Source: JACKHA01 sp041401985 (GTDB taxonomy: Bacteria; Planctomycetota; Phycisphaerae; Phycisphaerales; UBA1924). Taken from it: a DNA stretch of 64,000 nucleotides. Of this stretch, positions 1-8,047 are shown one piece after another (positions within the stretch are counted from its first letter, which is position 1; each line of letters begins with the position of its first letter). Location of the stretch: contig JAWKTE010000017.1 in assembly GCA_041401985.1 (NCBI GenBank), forward strand, positions 23,573-87,572. Direction: 5' to 3'. Both the position numbers and the translations under genes were made by a program. A model generated the notes under the pieces. That model was not told where the DNA came from and searched no databases. It saw nothing but the letters and a program-made list of their open reading frames with translations.

Positions 1-1375
1 TGGACACGGCCTGCATCGTGCCGCGCCCGAGGATCTGCAGGAGCCGCTGCACGCGCTCGCTGGGGCTCAGGTTCGGGTCCGACATGATCTTGTCGAAGTC
101 CACGATGATCTCATAGCTGGTCACGACGGCGTTGATCGAGTCCGCGGTGATCTGGCCGATCAGCGCGTAGCGCACGACCTTGCCGCCCTTCTCGCGGACG
201 CTGATGGTCCCGCCTCGGGACCAGAGGCGGGCGCCGGCGCCAACGGCGGTGAAGAGATTGCCCACGATCGTCAGGCCGTCGAGGGCGTCCTCCTTCCACC
301 CTCGATCCTGCGTCGTGATGTTGATGACGGCGGCGGCGGAGGAAGCAAACACCGATGTCCAGAGGGCGGCGGAGACCAGTTGCGAGCCGGGCACCGGGAT
401 CATGACCGTGACAACAGCGGCCACGACCGCCGCGGCGGTGGCGATGGCCCCGAGGAAGTCCGCGACCGTGCCCCAGAATCCCCGCTCGCCGACCTCGAAC
501 CCGTCCCGGGGCTTCTCGATGCCGCGGCTGATCTCCTGGGGGATGACGTAGCGGATGTGGCCGGGCGGATACTTGCTCTTCTTGTTCCACGCATCGATGG
601 CGCGCTCGATCGCGACGGCGTCGCTCGGGCCGGACGCCGCGTACTTGCCGTGCAGACGCTCGTCGTTCGGGTCGGTCCAGTCGATCAGCGCCCAGGTGGA
701 GTCGCCGCCCTTCTCGCCGGTCTTGACGAGCGCGACGCGGAGGCGCTTGGTCTCCTGCGACTGCTTCTCGATGTACACCGCGTTGAGCTTGTGGATCCGA
801 AGGTAGAAGTGGCCCTCGAACAGCTCGGCCAGCTTCACGCCGAGCATGTCCAGACGCCTCAGCCTCCGGTGGTGCTCCTCGAACGCCTCGACGGATGGGG
901 GCGGGGCAAACTGCGCCACGAGGCGCAGGACCTTCGCGTACTTCAGGGCCGCGGCCCGGATTAGCCAGGGGTTTGGAAGGGCATCCCTGGCCGCGTCGAC
1001 CTCGCGGTCGAGCGCGACCTCGATCTCGTCCACCCGCTGGCGGACCGGCTCGACCGCCGTGACCTGTGTGCCGTTGCGCACCGCGGCCCAGACCACCAGG
1101 TCGGTGTCGGCATAAGGCTTCAGATAGTCGATGTCGAGGGTGTTGTGGTTCCCGAACGTCTGGGTGCTTCGCGACTTGTGCGCGTTCAACACGAGGCGGT
1201 CATCAAAGTCCCGCTCGGCCTGCCAGAACCAGAAGATCTCGTCGTACGCGGCCTTCTGGCCGGTTCCGCCCGGACCGCCGACGAGCGTGTAGCGGACACG
1301 GCTGCCGACCGTGATCGTGCGAACACCGGGCGAGGCCAAGATCCTGTAGGGCTGGGCTGGTGTTGGCGTGCTCAT
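1..1375 (-). CDS. Large protein with hydrophobic pre-toxin-like segment, C-terminus cut by window edge
   Basis: An open frame starts at ATG 1375 (MSTPTPAQPYRILASPGVR) and runs off the left edge without a stop, so only the first 458 residues are visible. Residues about 1-290 are soluble and unrecognised. Residues about 299-350 form an Ala/Val-rich hydrophobic hairpin (FLGAIATAAAVVAAVVTVMI), followed by TTQDRGWKEDALDGLTIVGN and a helical stretch through SPSERVQRLLQILGRG. In polymorphic toxins such hydrophobic hairpins often sit just before a C-terminal toxin domain, which would lie outside this window. It lies 68 bp downstream of the LysM-like gene on the same strand and is probably co-transcribed with it. 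The link to an effector or injection system is inference; no named family was recognised. Confidence 0.7.
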   Translation of the reverse strand, partial: MSTPTPAQPYRILASPGVRTITVGSRVRYTLVGGPGGTGQKAAYDEIFWFWQAERDFDDRLVLNAHKSRSTQTFGNHNTLDIDYLKPYADTDLVVWAAVRNGTQVTAVEPVRQRVDEIEVALDREVDAARDALPNPWLIRAAALKYAKVLRLVAQFAPPPSVEAFEEHHRRLRRLDMLGVKLAELFEGHFYLRIHKLNAVYIEKQSQETKRLRVALVKTGEKGGDSTWALIDWTDPNDERLHGKYAASGPSDAVAIERAIDAWNKKSKYPPGHIRYVIPQEISRGIEKPRDGFEVGERGFWGTVADFLGAIATAAAVVAAVVTVMIPVPGSQLVSAALWTSVFASSAAAVINITTQDRGWKEDALDGLTIVGNLFTAVGAGARLWSRGGTISVREKGGKVVRYALIGQITADSINAVVTSYEIIVDFDKIMSDPNLSPSERVQRLLQILGRGTMQAVS

Positions 1376-1443
1376 CGGCTCTGCGCTCCGCGGGACGCTC
1401 CCGCAGGTCGGTCAGTTGGCTCTGGCTCGTCGTGGTCCGGCCC

Positions 1444-3045
1444 TCACGCGGGCGTTTCCTCGGAGGCGGTCTGGGCTTCCGCGGGTGCCGATTCGGGTGT
1501 CTCGGGCGCCCCCTCCGTCTCGTCGTGCGTCGCCTCTGCTTCCGGCTCCGTCCCCACTTCCGCGCCCTCGCCCTCATCGGCCGGCGGAATGTCCACCGAC
1601 GCGATCCCGCCCTCCACCGCCCCGACCTTTCCGAACTCCTCATCCACGTCGTCGGGGTGCGGCGTGTCCGACGTAGAGACAAGCGTCATTCCGCTCTTGA
1701 CACCGACACCCATTCTCAGGAGCGCGAACTCGAGCATGTGACGCTCCTCCTCGTCCGGGAACTTGGCGTACATGTCCTCAATCAGGCCGCGGCCCGAGTA
1801 GTCGTTGAAGTGGGAGTCGTACGCGGCGATCATCAACTGCGTCGTCTCCGCGTCGTACTTGAGCACTTCGAGCAGCGTCCGCTGCTCGCCCGTGTCCATC
1901 GCGTGGCGGGCGTGGGCCGCGAGCGACCCGGCCAGCACCTGCGGCTGCTCCTGCCACTCGATCTGGAACTCTCCCGGCGGCGGATCCTCGACCAGGTCGA
2001 TGCCGGACCGGCCGACCTTGCCCTCGTGCTCCTGCTGGTTCGCCCAGGTAACCTTGTACCTCGCCTCCGGCACGCGATGCTCGCTCTCCTGGGTCCGAAG
2101 GCGCAGGTACAGCGGCGCGACCAGTCGCACACGGAACACATGCTCCTTGCCCGTCGTCAGGCCGAACTGCTCCCACTTCTTCGGAACGTACACGACGCCG
2201 GGGTGGTCCAGCGATGTGAACGACCAGTTCTTGCCGTCCTTCGATCGCTTGGTCACGCCCACGTCATCCACGAGGCGCTTGTTGATCTCGTCCGGCACGT
2301 CCGTGCCCCAGTTGAACTTCGCCAGGGCCTTCCAGTCCAGCCCCGCCCCCTTTGCGATCGAGAGGATCGAGTCGCCGTCCTTCACCTTGTGCCGGTCCAC
2401 CAGCGCGATGCGCTTCAGGCTCGACGTGCCGATGCGGGCGCTGGGCCATGCGCCCTCGGCCGGCGTTGGCTCGCCCTCGCCCCTGAACTCGTAGGTGTCG
2501 TCGAGCGTGGCGCCGGTCAGGTCGCAGGCCGCGTCGCAGGTCCCGGGCGGGATCTCGTCGATGCGGACGGTGCCGGACGCGTTGGTCGTGTAGTAGTCCT
2601 CGGTGCCGTCGGGCAGCGACACGCGGAGGCGAACCGACGACACCGGGTCACCTGTTCTCTCGTCGACAACCCGGATCCCGATCCACGTCTTGGACGGGGC
2701 CACGCGGCGCGACGGGGCCGGGGCCTCGATCACCGCCGGTCGGTCGGCGATGCTCAACGGCGCCCTCTGGCGGACCCGCCAGTGCGCCGGCGCAATGACC
2801 ATGCGGCCCTCGCGCAGGGCCCGCATCACGCGGGCGACGACGTCGCCCCGGCCATTGGCGCCTCCCGACCCAGGCTCGCCCGCGCTGGCCAGGAGTTCGG
2901 CGAGCTGGGCGGCGCCGCCGTCCTGCTGGACGATCCGGCGGAGTTCGGCCTCGAGGGTGCCGCCCTCCCGCAGCCACGGGTCGTCGCCCGCTCTCGGGGG
3001 CCACGCTGCCAGCCTGACGTTGTCGCTGCCTATCCGCAACTGCAT
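1444..3045 (-). CDS. LysM-like, secretion/effector-associated protein
   Basis: 533 residues. The start ATG 3045 (MQLRIGSDNVRLAAWP) has a GAGGAA Shine-Dalgarno 5 nt upstream. Residues about 140-200 look like a small beta-sandwich of the carboxypeptidase-regulatory type (VDERTGDPVSSVRLRVSLPDG). Residues about 215-300 contain a LysM-like segment (HKVKDGDSILSIAKGAGLDW, then VYVPKKW). The C-terminal 60 residues are acidic and low complexity (Glu/Pro/Ala). There is no signal peptide. This arrangement (linker, carboxypeptidase-like sandwich, LysM) is common in non-classically secreted proteins associated with contractile injection or polymorphic toxin systems. With the truncated downstream gene it may form an effector pair. 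The LysM assignment is moderate and the secretion role is inference. Confidence 0.75.
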   Translation of the reverse strand: MQLRIGSDNVRLAAWPPRAGDDPWLREGGTLEAELRRIVQQDGGAAQLAELLASAGEPGSGGANGRGDVVARVMRALREGRMVIAPAHWRVRQRAPLSIADRPAVIEAPAPSRRVAPSKTWIGIRVVDERTGDPVSSVRLRVSLPDGTEDYYTTNASGTVRIDEIPPGTCDAACDLTGATLDDTYEFRGEGEPTPAEGAWPSARIGTSSLKRIALVDRHKVKDGDSILSIAKGAGLDWKALAKFNWGTDVPDEINKRLVDDVGVTKRSKDGKNWSFTSLDHPGVVYVPKKWEQFGLTTGKEHVFRVRLVAPLYLRLRTQESEHRVPEARYKVTWANQQEHEGKVGRSGIDLVEDPPPGEFQIEWQEQPQVLAGSLAAHARHAMDTGEQRTLLEVLKYDAETTQLMIAAYDSHFNDYSGRGLIEDMYAKFPDEEERHMLEFALLRMGVGVKSGMTLVSTSDTPHPDDVDEEFGKVGAVEGGIASVDIPPADEGEGAEVGTEPEAEATHDETEGAPETPESAPAEAQTASEETPA

Positions 3046-3263
3046 CGCGGTTCCTCACAGAGCCGGCCGGGCCGGGTGATCAGAGAGCCTTGCGGTCGCC
3101 AAGCTTGGCCGATCACTTCGGCGCCGGTCGGCGCCGGGGCCGTCAGGGTCGAACGGGCAGTGCCCAAAGCCTGGGGGAGAAGCGGAGCGGGAAGCACGCG
3201 GGTGACACATCGAACCGTGACGGCGGCCAAGGAGCGGGCCGATCGATGTTTCGAGGACTGGAG

Positions 3264-3269
3264 TAAACT
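3264..3269 (+). promoter_or_regulatory. Candidate -10 (TAAACT) for a leaderless ECF sigma mRNA
   Basis: TAAACT ends exactly 6 nt before ATG 3276, so a start site 7 nt after the hexamer falls on the A of the ATG. No good -35 is visible 16-18 nt upstream. The same geometry recurs at 13322, 31835, 37735, 39025 and 57334. Confidence 0.4.
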
Positions 3270-3275
3270 CGGCGC

Positions 3276-3863
3276 ATGCCCGCCGGCTCCAGCGACAACG
3301 CGACGCTTCTGATGATCGCCGCCGGGCAGGGCGATCGCGCCGCGGCCGACGCGCTGCTCCCGCTGGTGTACGACCAGCTGCGCAGGGCCGCCCAGATCCG
3401 CCTCGCCTCGGAGCGGAACGGGCACACGCTCTCGGCCACGGCCATGGTCCACGAGGCGTTCCTGCGCCTGGCCGGGCCGCGCGAGGTCCCGTGGGCGGGG
3501 CGTGGCCACTTCTACCAGGCCGCCGCCCAGGCCATGGGCCGGATCCTGGTGGACCACGCGCGGGCGAGGGCGGCCGCGTCGCGAGGCGGGCCCGACGCCC
3601 GGCGGGCGGCGGTGGGGCTGGAGGCCTTGCCCGACCTGTCCTCCGAGGCGGAATCCGCCGGATTCCTGATCCTGCACGACGCGATCGCCCGCTTGGAGGG
3701 CGTCGACCCGGAGGCGGCCAGCGTCGTTCGGCTCCGCTACTTTGCGGGCCTGACCGTGGAGCAGACGGCCGGGGCGCTCGGCGTCTCCGCACCGACCGTC
3801 AAGCGGACCTGGGCGTTCGCGCGCGGGTGGCTCAGGGACGCGATCGAGTCCGGGCGGGACTAG
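3276..3863 (+). CDS. RNA polymerase sigma factor, ECF type (planctomycete/acidobacterial TIGR02999-like)
   Basis: 195 residues. Region 2 is at residues about 8-80 (LLMIAAGQGDRAAADALLPL, then TLSATAMVHEAFLRL) and region 4 at about 140-190 (VRLRYFAGLTVEQTAGALGV then SAPTVKRTWAFARGWL), a typical sigma-4 helix-turn-helix. The spacing and the 'ATAMVHEAFLRL' and 'ARGGG/ARRA' character fit the ECF group that is frequently encoded beside Ser/Thr kinases in Planctomycetota. Its stop is 6 bp before the kinase gene, so the two form an operon; the usual inference is that the kinase controls the sigma factor's activity. No anti-sigma factor is encoded here. The start has no Shine-Dalgarno but a TAAACT hexamer 6 nt upstream. 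Its target promoters are unknown. Confidence 0.92.
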   Translation: MPAGSSDNATLLMIAAGQGDRAAADALLPLVYDQLRRAAQIRLASERNGHTLSATAMVHEAFLRLAGPREVPWAGRGHFYQAAAQAMGRILVDHARARAAASRGGPDARRAAVGLEALPDLSSEAESAGFLILHDAIARLEGVDPEAASVVRLRYFAGLTVEQTAGALGVSAPTVKRTWAFARGWLRDAIESGRD

Positions 3864-3869
3864 GAGCAG

Positions 3870-6800
3870 ATGATGAGCGAGCATCCCCACGCCGAGATCC
3901 GCCGCCTGTTCGATCTGGCGATCGAGGCCCCGTCCTCCGACCGGGAGCGTCTGCTGGACCGCGAGTGCGGGGCGGATGCGCCGCTCAAGGACCGCGTGCT
4001 CGCGATGGTCGCGGCGGCCGAGGCCGGGGACTTCCTGTCCAGGCCGACGGGGGACGGGCCCGCCGCCGACGCGACCATCGTCGCCCCCTCCCACGAGCGG
4101 CCCGGCCAGATGATCGGGCGGTACAAACTGCTGGAACTGCTCGGCGAGGGCGGGTTCGGCAGCGTGTGGATGGCCGAGCAGCGCGAGCCGGTCAAGCGGC
4201 GCGTGGCCGTCAAGGTCATCAAGCTGGGCATGGACACCCGGCAGGTCATCGCCCGGTTCGAGGCCGAGCGCCAGGCCCTGGCGCTCATGGACCATCCCAA
4301 CATCGCCCGCGTGCTCGACGCCGGGGCCACCGAGGCCGGGCGGCCCTACTTCGTGATGGAGTACATCAAGGGCGTGCCCATCGTGGGCTACTGCGACACC
4401 GAGAAACTCGACACCGGGGCCAGGCTCGAGCTGTTCACCAGGGTCTGCCACGCCATCCAGCACGCCCACCAGAAGGGCATCATCCACCGCGACATCAAGC
4501 CCTCCAACGTGCTGATCACCCTGCACGACGGCGTGCCCGTGCCCAAGGTCATCGACTTCGGCATCGCCAAGGCCACCAACCGCGAGCTGACCGACAAGAC
4601 GCTCTTCACCGAGCATCGCCAGATCATCGGCACGCCGGCGTACATGAGCCCGGAGCAGGCCGAGATGTCGGGCCTGGACATCGACACCCGCTCCGACATC
4701 TACAGCCTGGGCGTGCTGCTGTACGAGCTGCTGACCGGCACGACGCCGTTCGCGACCGAGGAACTGATGTCCAAGGGCTTCGCGGAGATGATGCGGATCA
4801 TCCGCGAGGTCGAGCCGCACAAGCCCAGCACGCGGCTGTCGTCGCTGGGCGACTCCGCCACCCGCACCGCCCAGCAGCGGCACACGGACGCCAAGAAACT
4901 CGGTCTGATCCTGCGTGGCGACCTGGACTGGATCGTGATGAAGTGCCTGGAGAAAGACCGCCAGCGCCGCTACGAGACCGCCAACGGGCTCGCGGCCGAC
5001 ATCGCGCGCCATTTGGCCGACGAGCCGGTGGACGCCGGCCCGCCGTCGGCCGGGTACAAACTGCGGAAGTTCGTCAGACGCAACCGCGGGCAGGTGGTCG
5101 GGGCCTCGGTGGTCGCGGCCATCCTGGTGCTCGCCTCGGGAATCAGCGTGGCCTTCGGCGTGCTGGCCACGCAGGCCCGGGACGCGATGAACGAGGCCCG
5201 CACGGACCTCCGCGAGGCGCTCGACAGCGAGCGCGAGGCCCGGACGACCGCGGAGGCCAACGAGCAGAAGGCGGTCGAGGAGGCCGAGCGGGCCGAGCGC
5301 GAACTGGCGCGGGCGACGGAGATCAAGCGGCTCATCACGGAGATGCTCCAGAGCGTGAGCCCGGAGGAAGCCCAGGGTGCCGACATCACGCTGCTCCGCG
5401 GCATCCTCGACGACGCGGCCGAGCGGCTCGCTGCCGGCGAGATCGCCGATGAACTGATCGCCGCGGAACTGCACCACGTTGTGGGGAACGTGTACCTCTC
5501 TCTCGGACTCTACCCGGAGGCGGAGGAGCACATTCCGGTCGCCGCTGAGATCCGCCGCAGGATATTGGGCGAGGAGCACCCGGACACGCTGGCGACCATG
5601 CCCAACGTGGCGACCCTCTACTTGGATCAGGGCCGCTTCGCCGACGCCGAGGCGATGCACTCGCAGACGTTGGAGGTCCAGCGTCGCGTGCTGGGCGGGG
5701 AGCACCCGGACACGCTGGCGTCCATGAACAACCTAGTCAACCTGTACAAGGCCCAGGGCCGGTACGCCGAGGCCGAGCCATTGGCGCTCGAGACGCTCGA
5801 GATCAAGCGTCGCGTGCTCGGCCAGGAGCACCCTGAGACGCTGGCGTCGATGAACAACCTGGCGACCCTCTACTTGGATCAGGGCCGGTACGCCGAGGCC
5901 CAGCCGCTCTTTCAGCAGACGCTGGAAGCCATGCGTCGCGTGCTGGGCGAGAAGCACCCGAACACGCTGATGTCCGTGCACAACCTGGCGCTCCTCTACG
6001 GGCGGCAGGGCCGGTATGCCGACGCCGAGCCATTGGCGCTCGAGACGCTCGAGATCACGCGTCGCGTGCTGGGCGAGGAGCACCCGGACACGCTGGCGTC
6101 CATGAACTACCTGGCGCTTCTGTACCGCGTCCAGGGCCGGTACGCCGAGGCCGAGCCGCTGCTCGCGCAGGCACTGGAGTTCCAGCGCCGCGTGCTGGGC
6201 CAGGAGCACCCGCACACGCTGGTGTCCATGGGCAACCTGGCGCTCCTGTACAGGGACCAGCGCCGGTACGCCGAGGCCGAGCCGCTTCACGCGCGGGTGT
6301 TGGAGCTCCACCGTCGCGTGCTGGGCGAAGAGCACGTGAGCACGCTGGGAAGCATCACGAACCTGGGCAATCTCTACAACTCGATGGGGCGGTACGAGGA
6401 CGCCGCGGGGATGTTCGAGCAGAGCCTGCCCATCAAGCGGCGCGTGCTCGGGATGCAGCACCCGTATACCGCGATTGCGATGCGTGGGCTTGCAACCGCG
6501 TACGACCATCTCGATCGGCACGACGAGGCGCTGCCGCTGTGGAGTGAGCTGCTCAACCTGCAGCTGGCCCGGGCCGAGTCGCCCGAAGCCGACGCAAGCA
6601 CGCTCAACGCCGCGGCGTGGACGCTGCTCACGCACGATATCGAGCAGCTCCGCGACCCGCGGCGGGCCCTGGCCTACGCGGAGCGCGCGTGCGCCATGGA
6701 GGAAGCCGCGGACGGCGCAAACCTCTGGGCGTGTCTCGACACCCTCGCCCTGGCCCAGCACGCCACCGGCGACACCGCCGCGGCCATCGCAACCCAACGC

Positions 6801-6896
6801 CGCGCCATCGCCCTCATGCCCACCCCCGACGCGGACCAAGAGATGCACGACCGCCTGGCCGAGTACGAGGCGGCCCTGCAGGCAACCAGCGGCTGA
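3870..6896 (+). CDS. Membrane Ser/Thr protein kinase with C-terminal kinesin-light-chain-type TPRs
   Basis: 1008 residues. The kinase domain spans residues about 81-345: glycine loop [10 protein letters not shown] (about 90), catalytic HRDIKPSN (about 205), DFG (about 229) and [10 protein letters not shown] activation segment, so it should be active. A single transmembrane helix follows at about 408-432, then a coiled coil (about 440-490). Residues about 540-870 hold roughly eight 42-residue TPRs of the '[18 protein letters not shown]...[13 protein letters not shown]' type. The topology predicts a cytoplasmic kinase and an extracytoplasmic TPR sensor. AGGAG precedes a double ATG; the second (3873) is better spaced. 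The repeat units are very similar at DNA level (for example at 5771 and 6017), which suggests recent duplication or gene conversion. Substrates are unknown; the neighbouring ECF sigma factor is the obvious partner. Confidence 0.93.
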   Translation: MMSEHPHAEIRRLFDLAIEAPSSDRERLLDRECGADAPLKDRVLAMVAAAEAGDFLSRPTGDGPAADATIVAPSHERPGQMIGRYKLLELLGEGGFGSVWMAEQREPVKRRVAVKVIKLGMDTRQVIARFEAERQALALMDHPNIARVLDAGATEAGRPYFVMEYIKGVPIVGYCDTEKLDTGARLELFTRVCHAIQHAHQKGIIHRDIKPSNVLITLHDGVPVPKVIDFGIAKATNRELTDKTLFTEHRQIIGTPAYMSPEQAEMSGLDIDTRSDIYSLGVLLYELLTGTTPFATEELMSKGFAEMMRIIREVEPHKPSTRLSSLGDSATRTAQQRHTDAKKLGLILRGDLDWIVMKCLEKDRQRRYETANGLAADIARHLADEPVDAGPPSAGYKLRKFVRRNRGQVVGASVVAAILVLASGISVAFGVLATQARDAMNEARTDLREALDSEREARTTAEANEQKAVEEAERAERELARATEIKRLITEMLQSVSPEEAQGADITLLRGILDDAAERLAAGEIADELIAAELHHVVGNVYLSLGLYPEAEEHIPVAAEIRRRILGEEHPDTLATMPNVATLYLDQGRFADAEAMHSQTLEVQRRVLGGEHPDTLASMNNLVNLYKAQGRYAEAEPLALETLEIKRRVLGQEHPETLASMNNLATLYLDQGRYAEAQPLFQQTLEAMRRVLGEKHPNTLMSVHNLALLYGRQGRYADAEPLALETLEITRRVLGEEHPDTLASMNYLALLYRVQGRYAEAEPLLAQALEFQRRVLGQEHPHTLVSMGNLALLYRDQRRYAEAEPLHARVLELHRRVLGEEHVSTLGSITNLGNLYNSMGRYEDAAGMFEQSLPIKRRVLGMQHPYTAIAMRGLATAYDHLDRHDEALPLWSELLNLQLARAESPEADASTLNAAAWTLLTHDIEQLRDPRRALAYAERACAMEEAADGANLWACLDTLALAQHATGDTAAAIATQRRAIALMPTPDADQEMHDRLAEYEAALQATSG

Positions 6897-7505
6897 GCGA
6901 GCCGGGCAAGACCGGCGGCCCGAGACGCTGCGTACTTGGGGTCGCGCCGCAGAGCCGAGCCTCTCAGACGCCTGGTGGGCGCACCGTCCTGTCGTTGCGT
7001 CTTGCGCTGCCCGACGAGGTCCGTGTGCAATGCCCGGTTTCCCCTGAAGGCGTCCGATGGTCGCGCCGCCGGGTTCCCCTCACGCTGTCTGCCCTCCGAC
7101 ACCCGAGCGCCGTCCGCTGGGAGCCTGGCAGTCGGGGTCGGGCGAGCGCCGCATCGACCCGGTCGAGCTGGTCCGGTGGTGACAAGCGTGCAAGGCCGAC
7201 CCGCTCGACGTGCTCTCCACGCTGGTCCGCGCGATGCGGTGACCGAGAGCGGTTGGGGGGCGGACTCTCGCCCTCTTTCGACCCGCATTCGGTGAGCACC
7301 CATGCGAACGCATCCTCGGCGTCCCACGGTACCACGAGGCCGAACTGCCGCACGACGTACTCGGCCGGGGGGCAAGATGTATCTCGGGGCCGCTCCCACG
7401 GCGGGCACGGCCATGGCCAGAGCGAACGACTCTGCCTCGCGGGCGTAGACTGCCGGCCGCACGCGGACCGCCCGCCCGCGGGCGGACCGCAGGCGAGGTG
7501 CCAGC
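6897..7505. other. Intergenic stretch with decayed coding sequence
   Basis: 609 bp without an intact gene. It contains the XRE-like relict at 7040-7242. A TAGACT hexamer (7446-7451) could be a -10 for the gene at 7506. On the minus strand around 7270-7350 a short protein-like piece (VVRQFGLVVPWDAEDAFAWV) occurs without a convincing start or stop and may be another relict. Confidence 0.4.
7040..7242 (+). pseudogene. Decayed XRE-family helix-turn-helix regulator
   Basis: In the frame starting at 7141 the sequence reads GERRIDPVELVRW, stop (TGA 7180-7182), QACKADPLDVLSTLVRAMR, stop (7240-7242). This closely resembles the C-terminal half of planctomycete XRE regulators (typically SKxExGERRLDxVEFLRxCRAxGxDP), with the expected Cys after the Trp replaced by a stop (TGC or TGT to TGA). 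Upstream, LGAWQS just before GERR, and in another frame VPLTLSAL, look like pieces of the recognition helix region after small deletions. No start codon can be assigned, so the left boundary is approximate. The reading as a relict is inference from motif similarity. Confidence 0.5.
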
Positions 7506-7937
7506 ATGCTCACAATCCAGGGTCGCTCGCTCGGGAGCAAGCGCCCGCTCTTCGCCGATTGGTCGATCCCCATCCCGCCGGAGGTCGGCGAGGGCGGCGA
7601 CGGCATGACCCTGCGGCGCCTGATCGAGGGGGTGGTCCGGGCCGAGGTCGCCGCATTCCGGACGCGGGCCGAGGCCCGGCGCGTGGACCGCGTGTTCTCG
7701 CGCGACGACATCGCCAAGGGCGCGGCCAAGGGCAAGGTCGCGCCCGGCGCGACCGAGACGCCGGCGGAGGTGGACGAGGCCGCGGCGATCGAGGCCGCCC
7801 TGCAGGCGTTCGAAGACGGCCTGTACCTGGTGGTCGTGGACGCCCGGGAGATTCGGCGTCTCGACGAGCGGATCGCCGTCGGTCCAGGCAGCACCGTGAC
7901 GTTCTTGCGGCTGACGCTTCTGGCCGGCGGGTTCTGA
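7506..7937 (+). CDS. Small protein of unknown function beside the giant DUF4132-type gene
   Basis: 143 residues (MLTIQGRSLGSKRPLFADWS...VTFLRLTLLAGGF). No family was recognised. It has a helical middle (TLRRLIEGVVRAEVAAF, then a charged Lys/Arg segment with RDDIAKGAAKGK) and a C-terminal beta-rich end (DGLYLVVVDAREIRRLDERI). It is soluble, with no signal peptide or membrane span. A GAGGTG Shine-Dalgarno lies 5 nt before the ATG. It is 110 bp upstream of the giant gene on the same strand, so a shared transcript is likely. It may be a dedicated partner of that protein; this rests on position only. Confidence 0.65.
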   Translation: MLTIQGRSLGSKRPLFADWSIPIPPEVGEGGDGMTLRRLIEGVVRAEVAAFRTRAEARRVDRVFSRDDIAKGAAKGKVAPGATETPAEVDEAAAIEAALQAFEDGLYLVVVDAREIRRLDERIAVGPGSTVTFLRLTLLAGGF

Positions 7938-8047
7938 CTGGCCCGGGACGGGGCCGCGTCCGAGCCGTCCCGGCATCGCCCTTTCACAACATCACGGGCT
8001 TTGTTAGCATGTCGCCCACGCCCGTCCTCGGGCCAGGAGATCGCCGC

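Noticed and set aside
6617..8047. Open frame extending the giant DUF4132-type gene upstream by 477 codons
   Set aside because: It overlaps the kinase gene and the XRE relict in another frame, is Arg/Pro/Gly-rich without domain character, and ATG 8048 has a proper Shine-Dalgarno.
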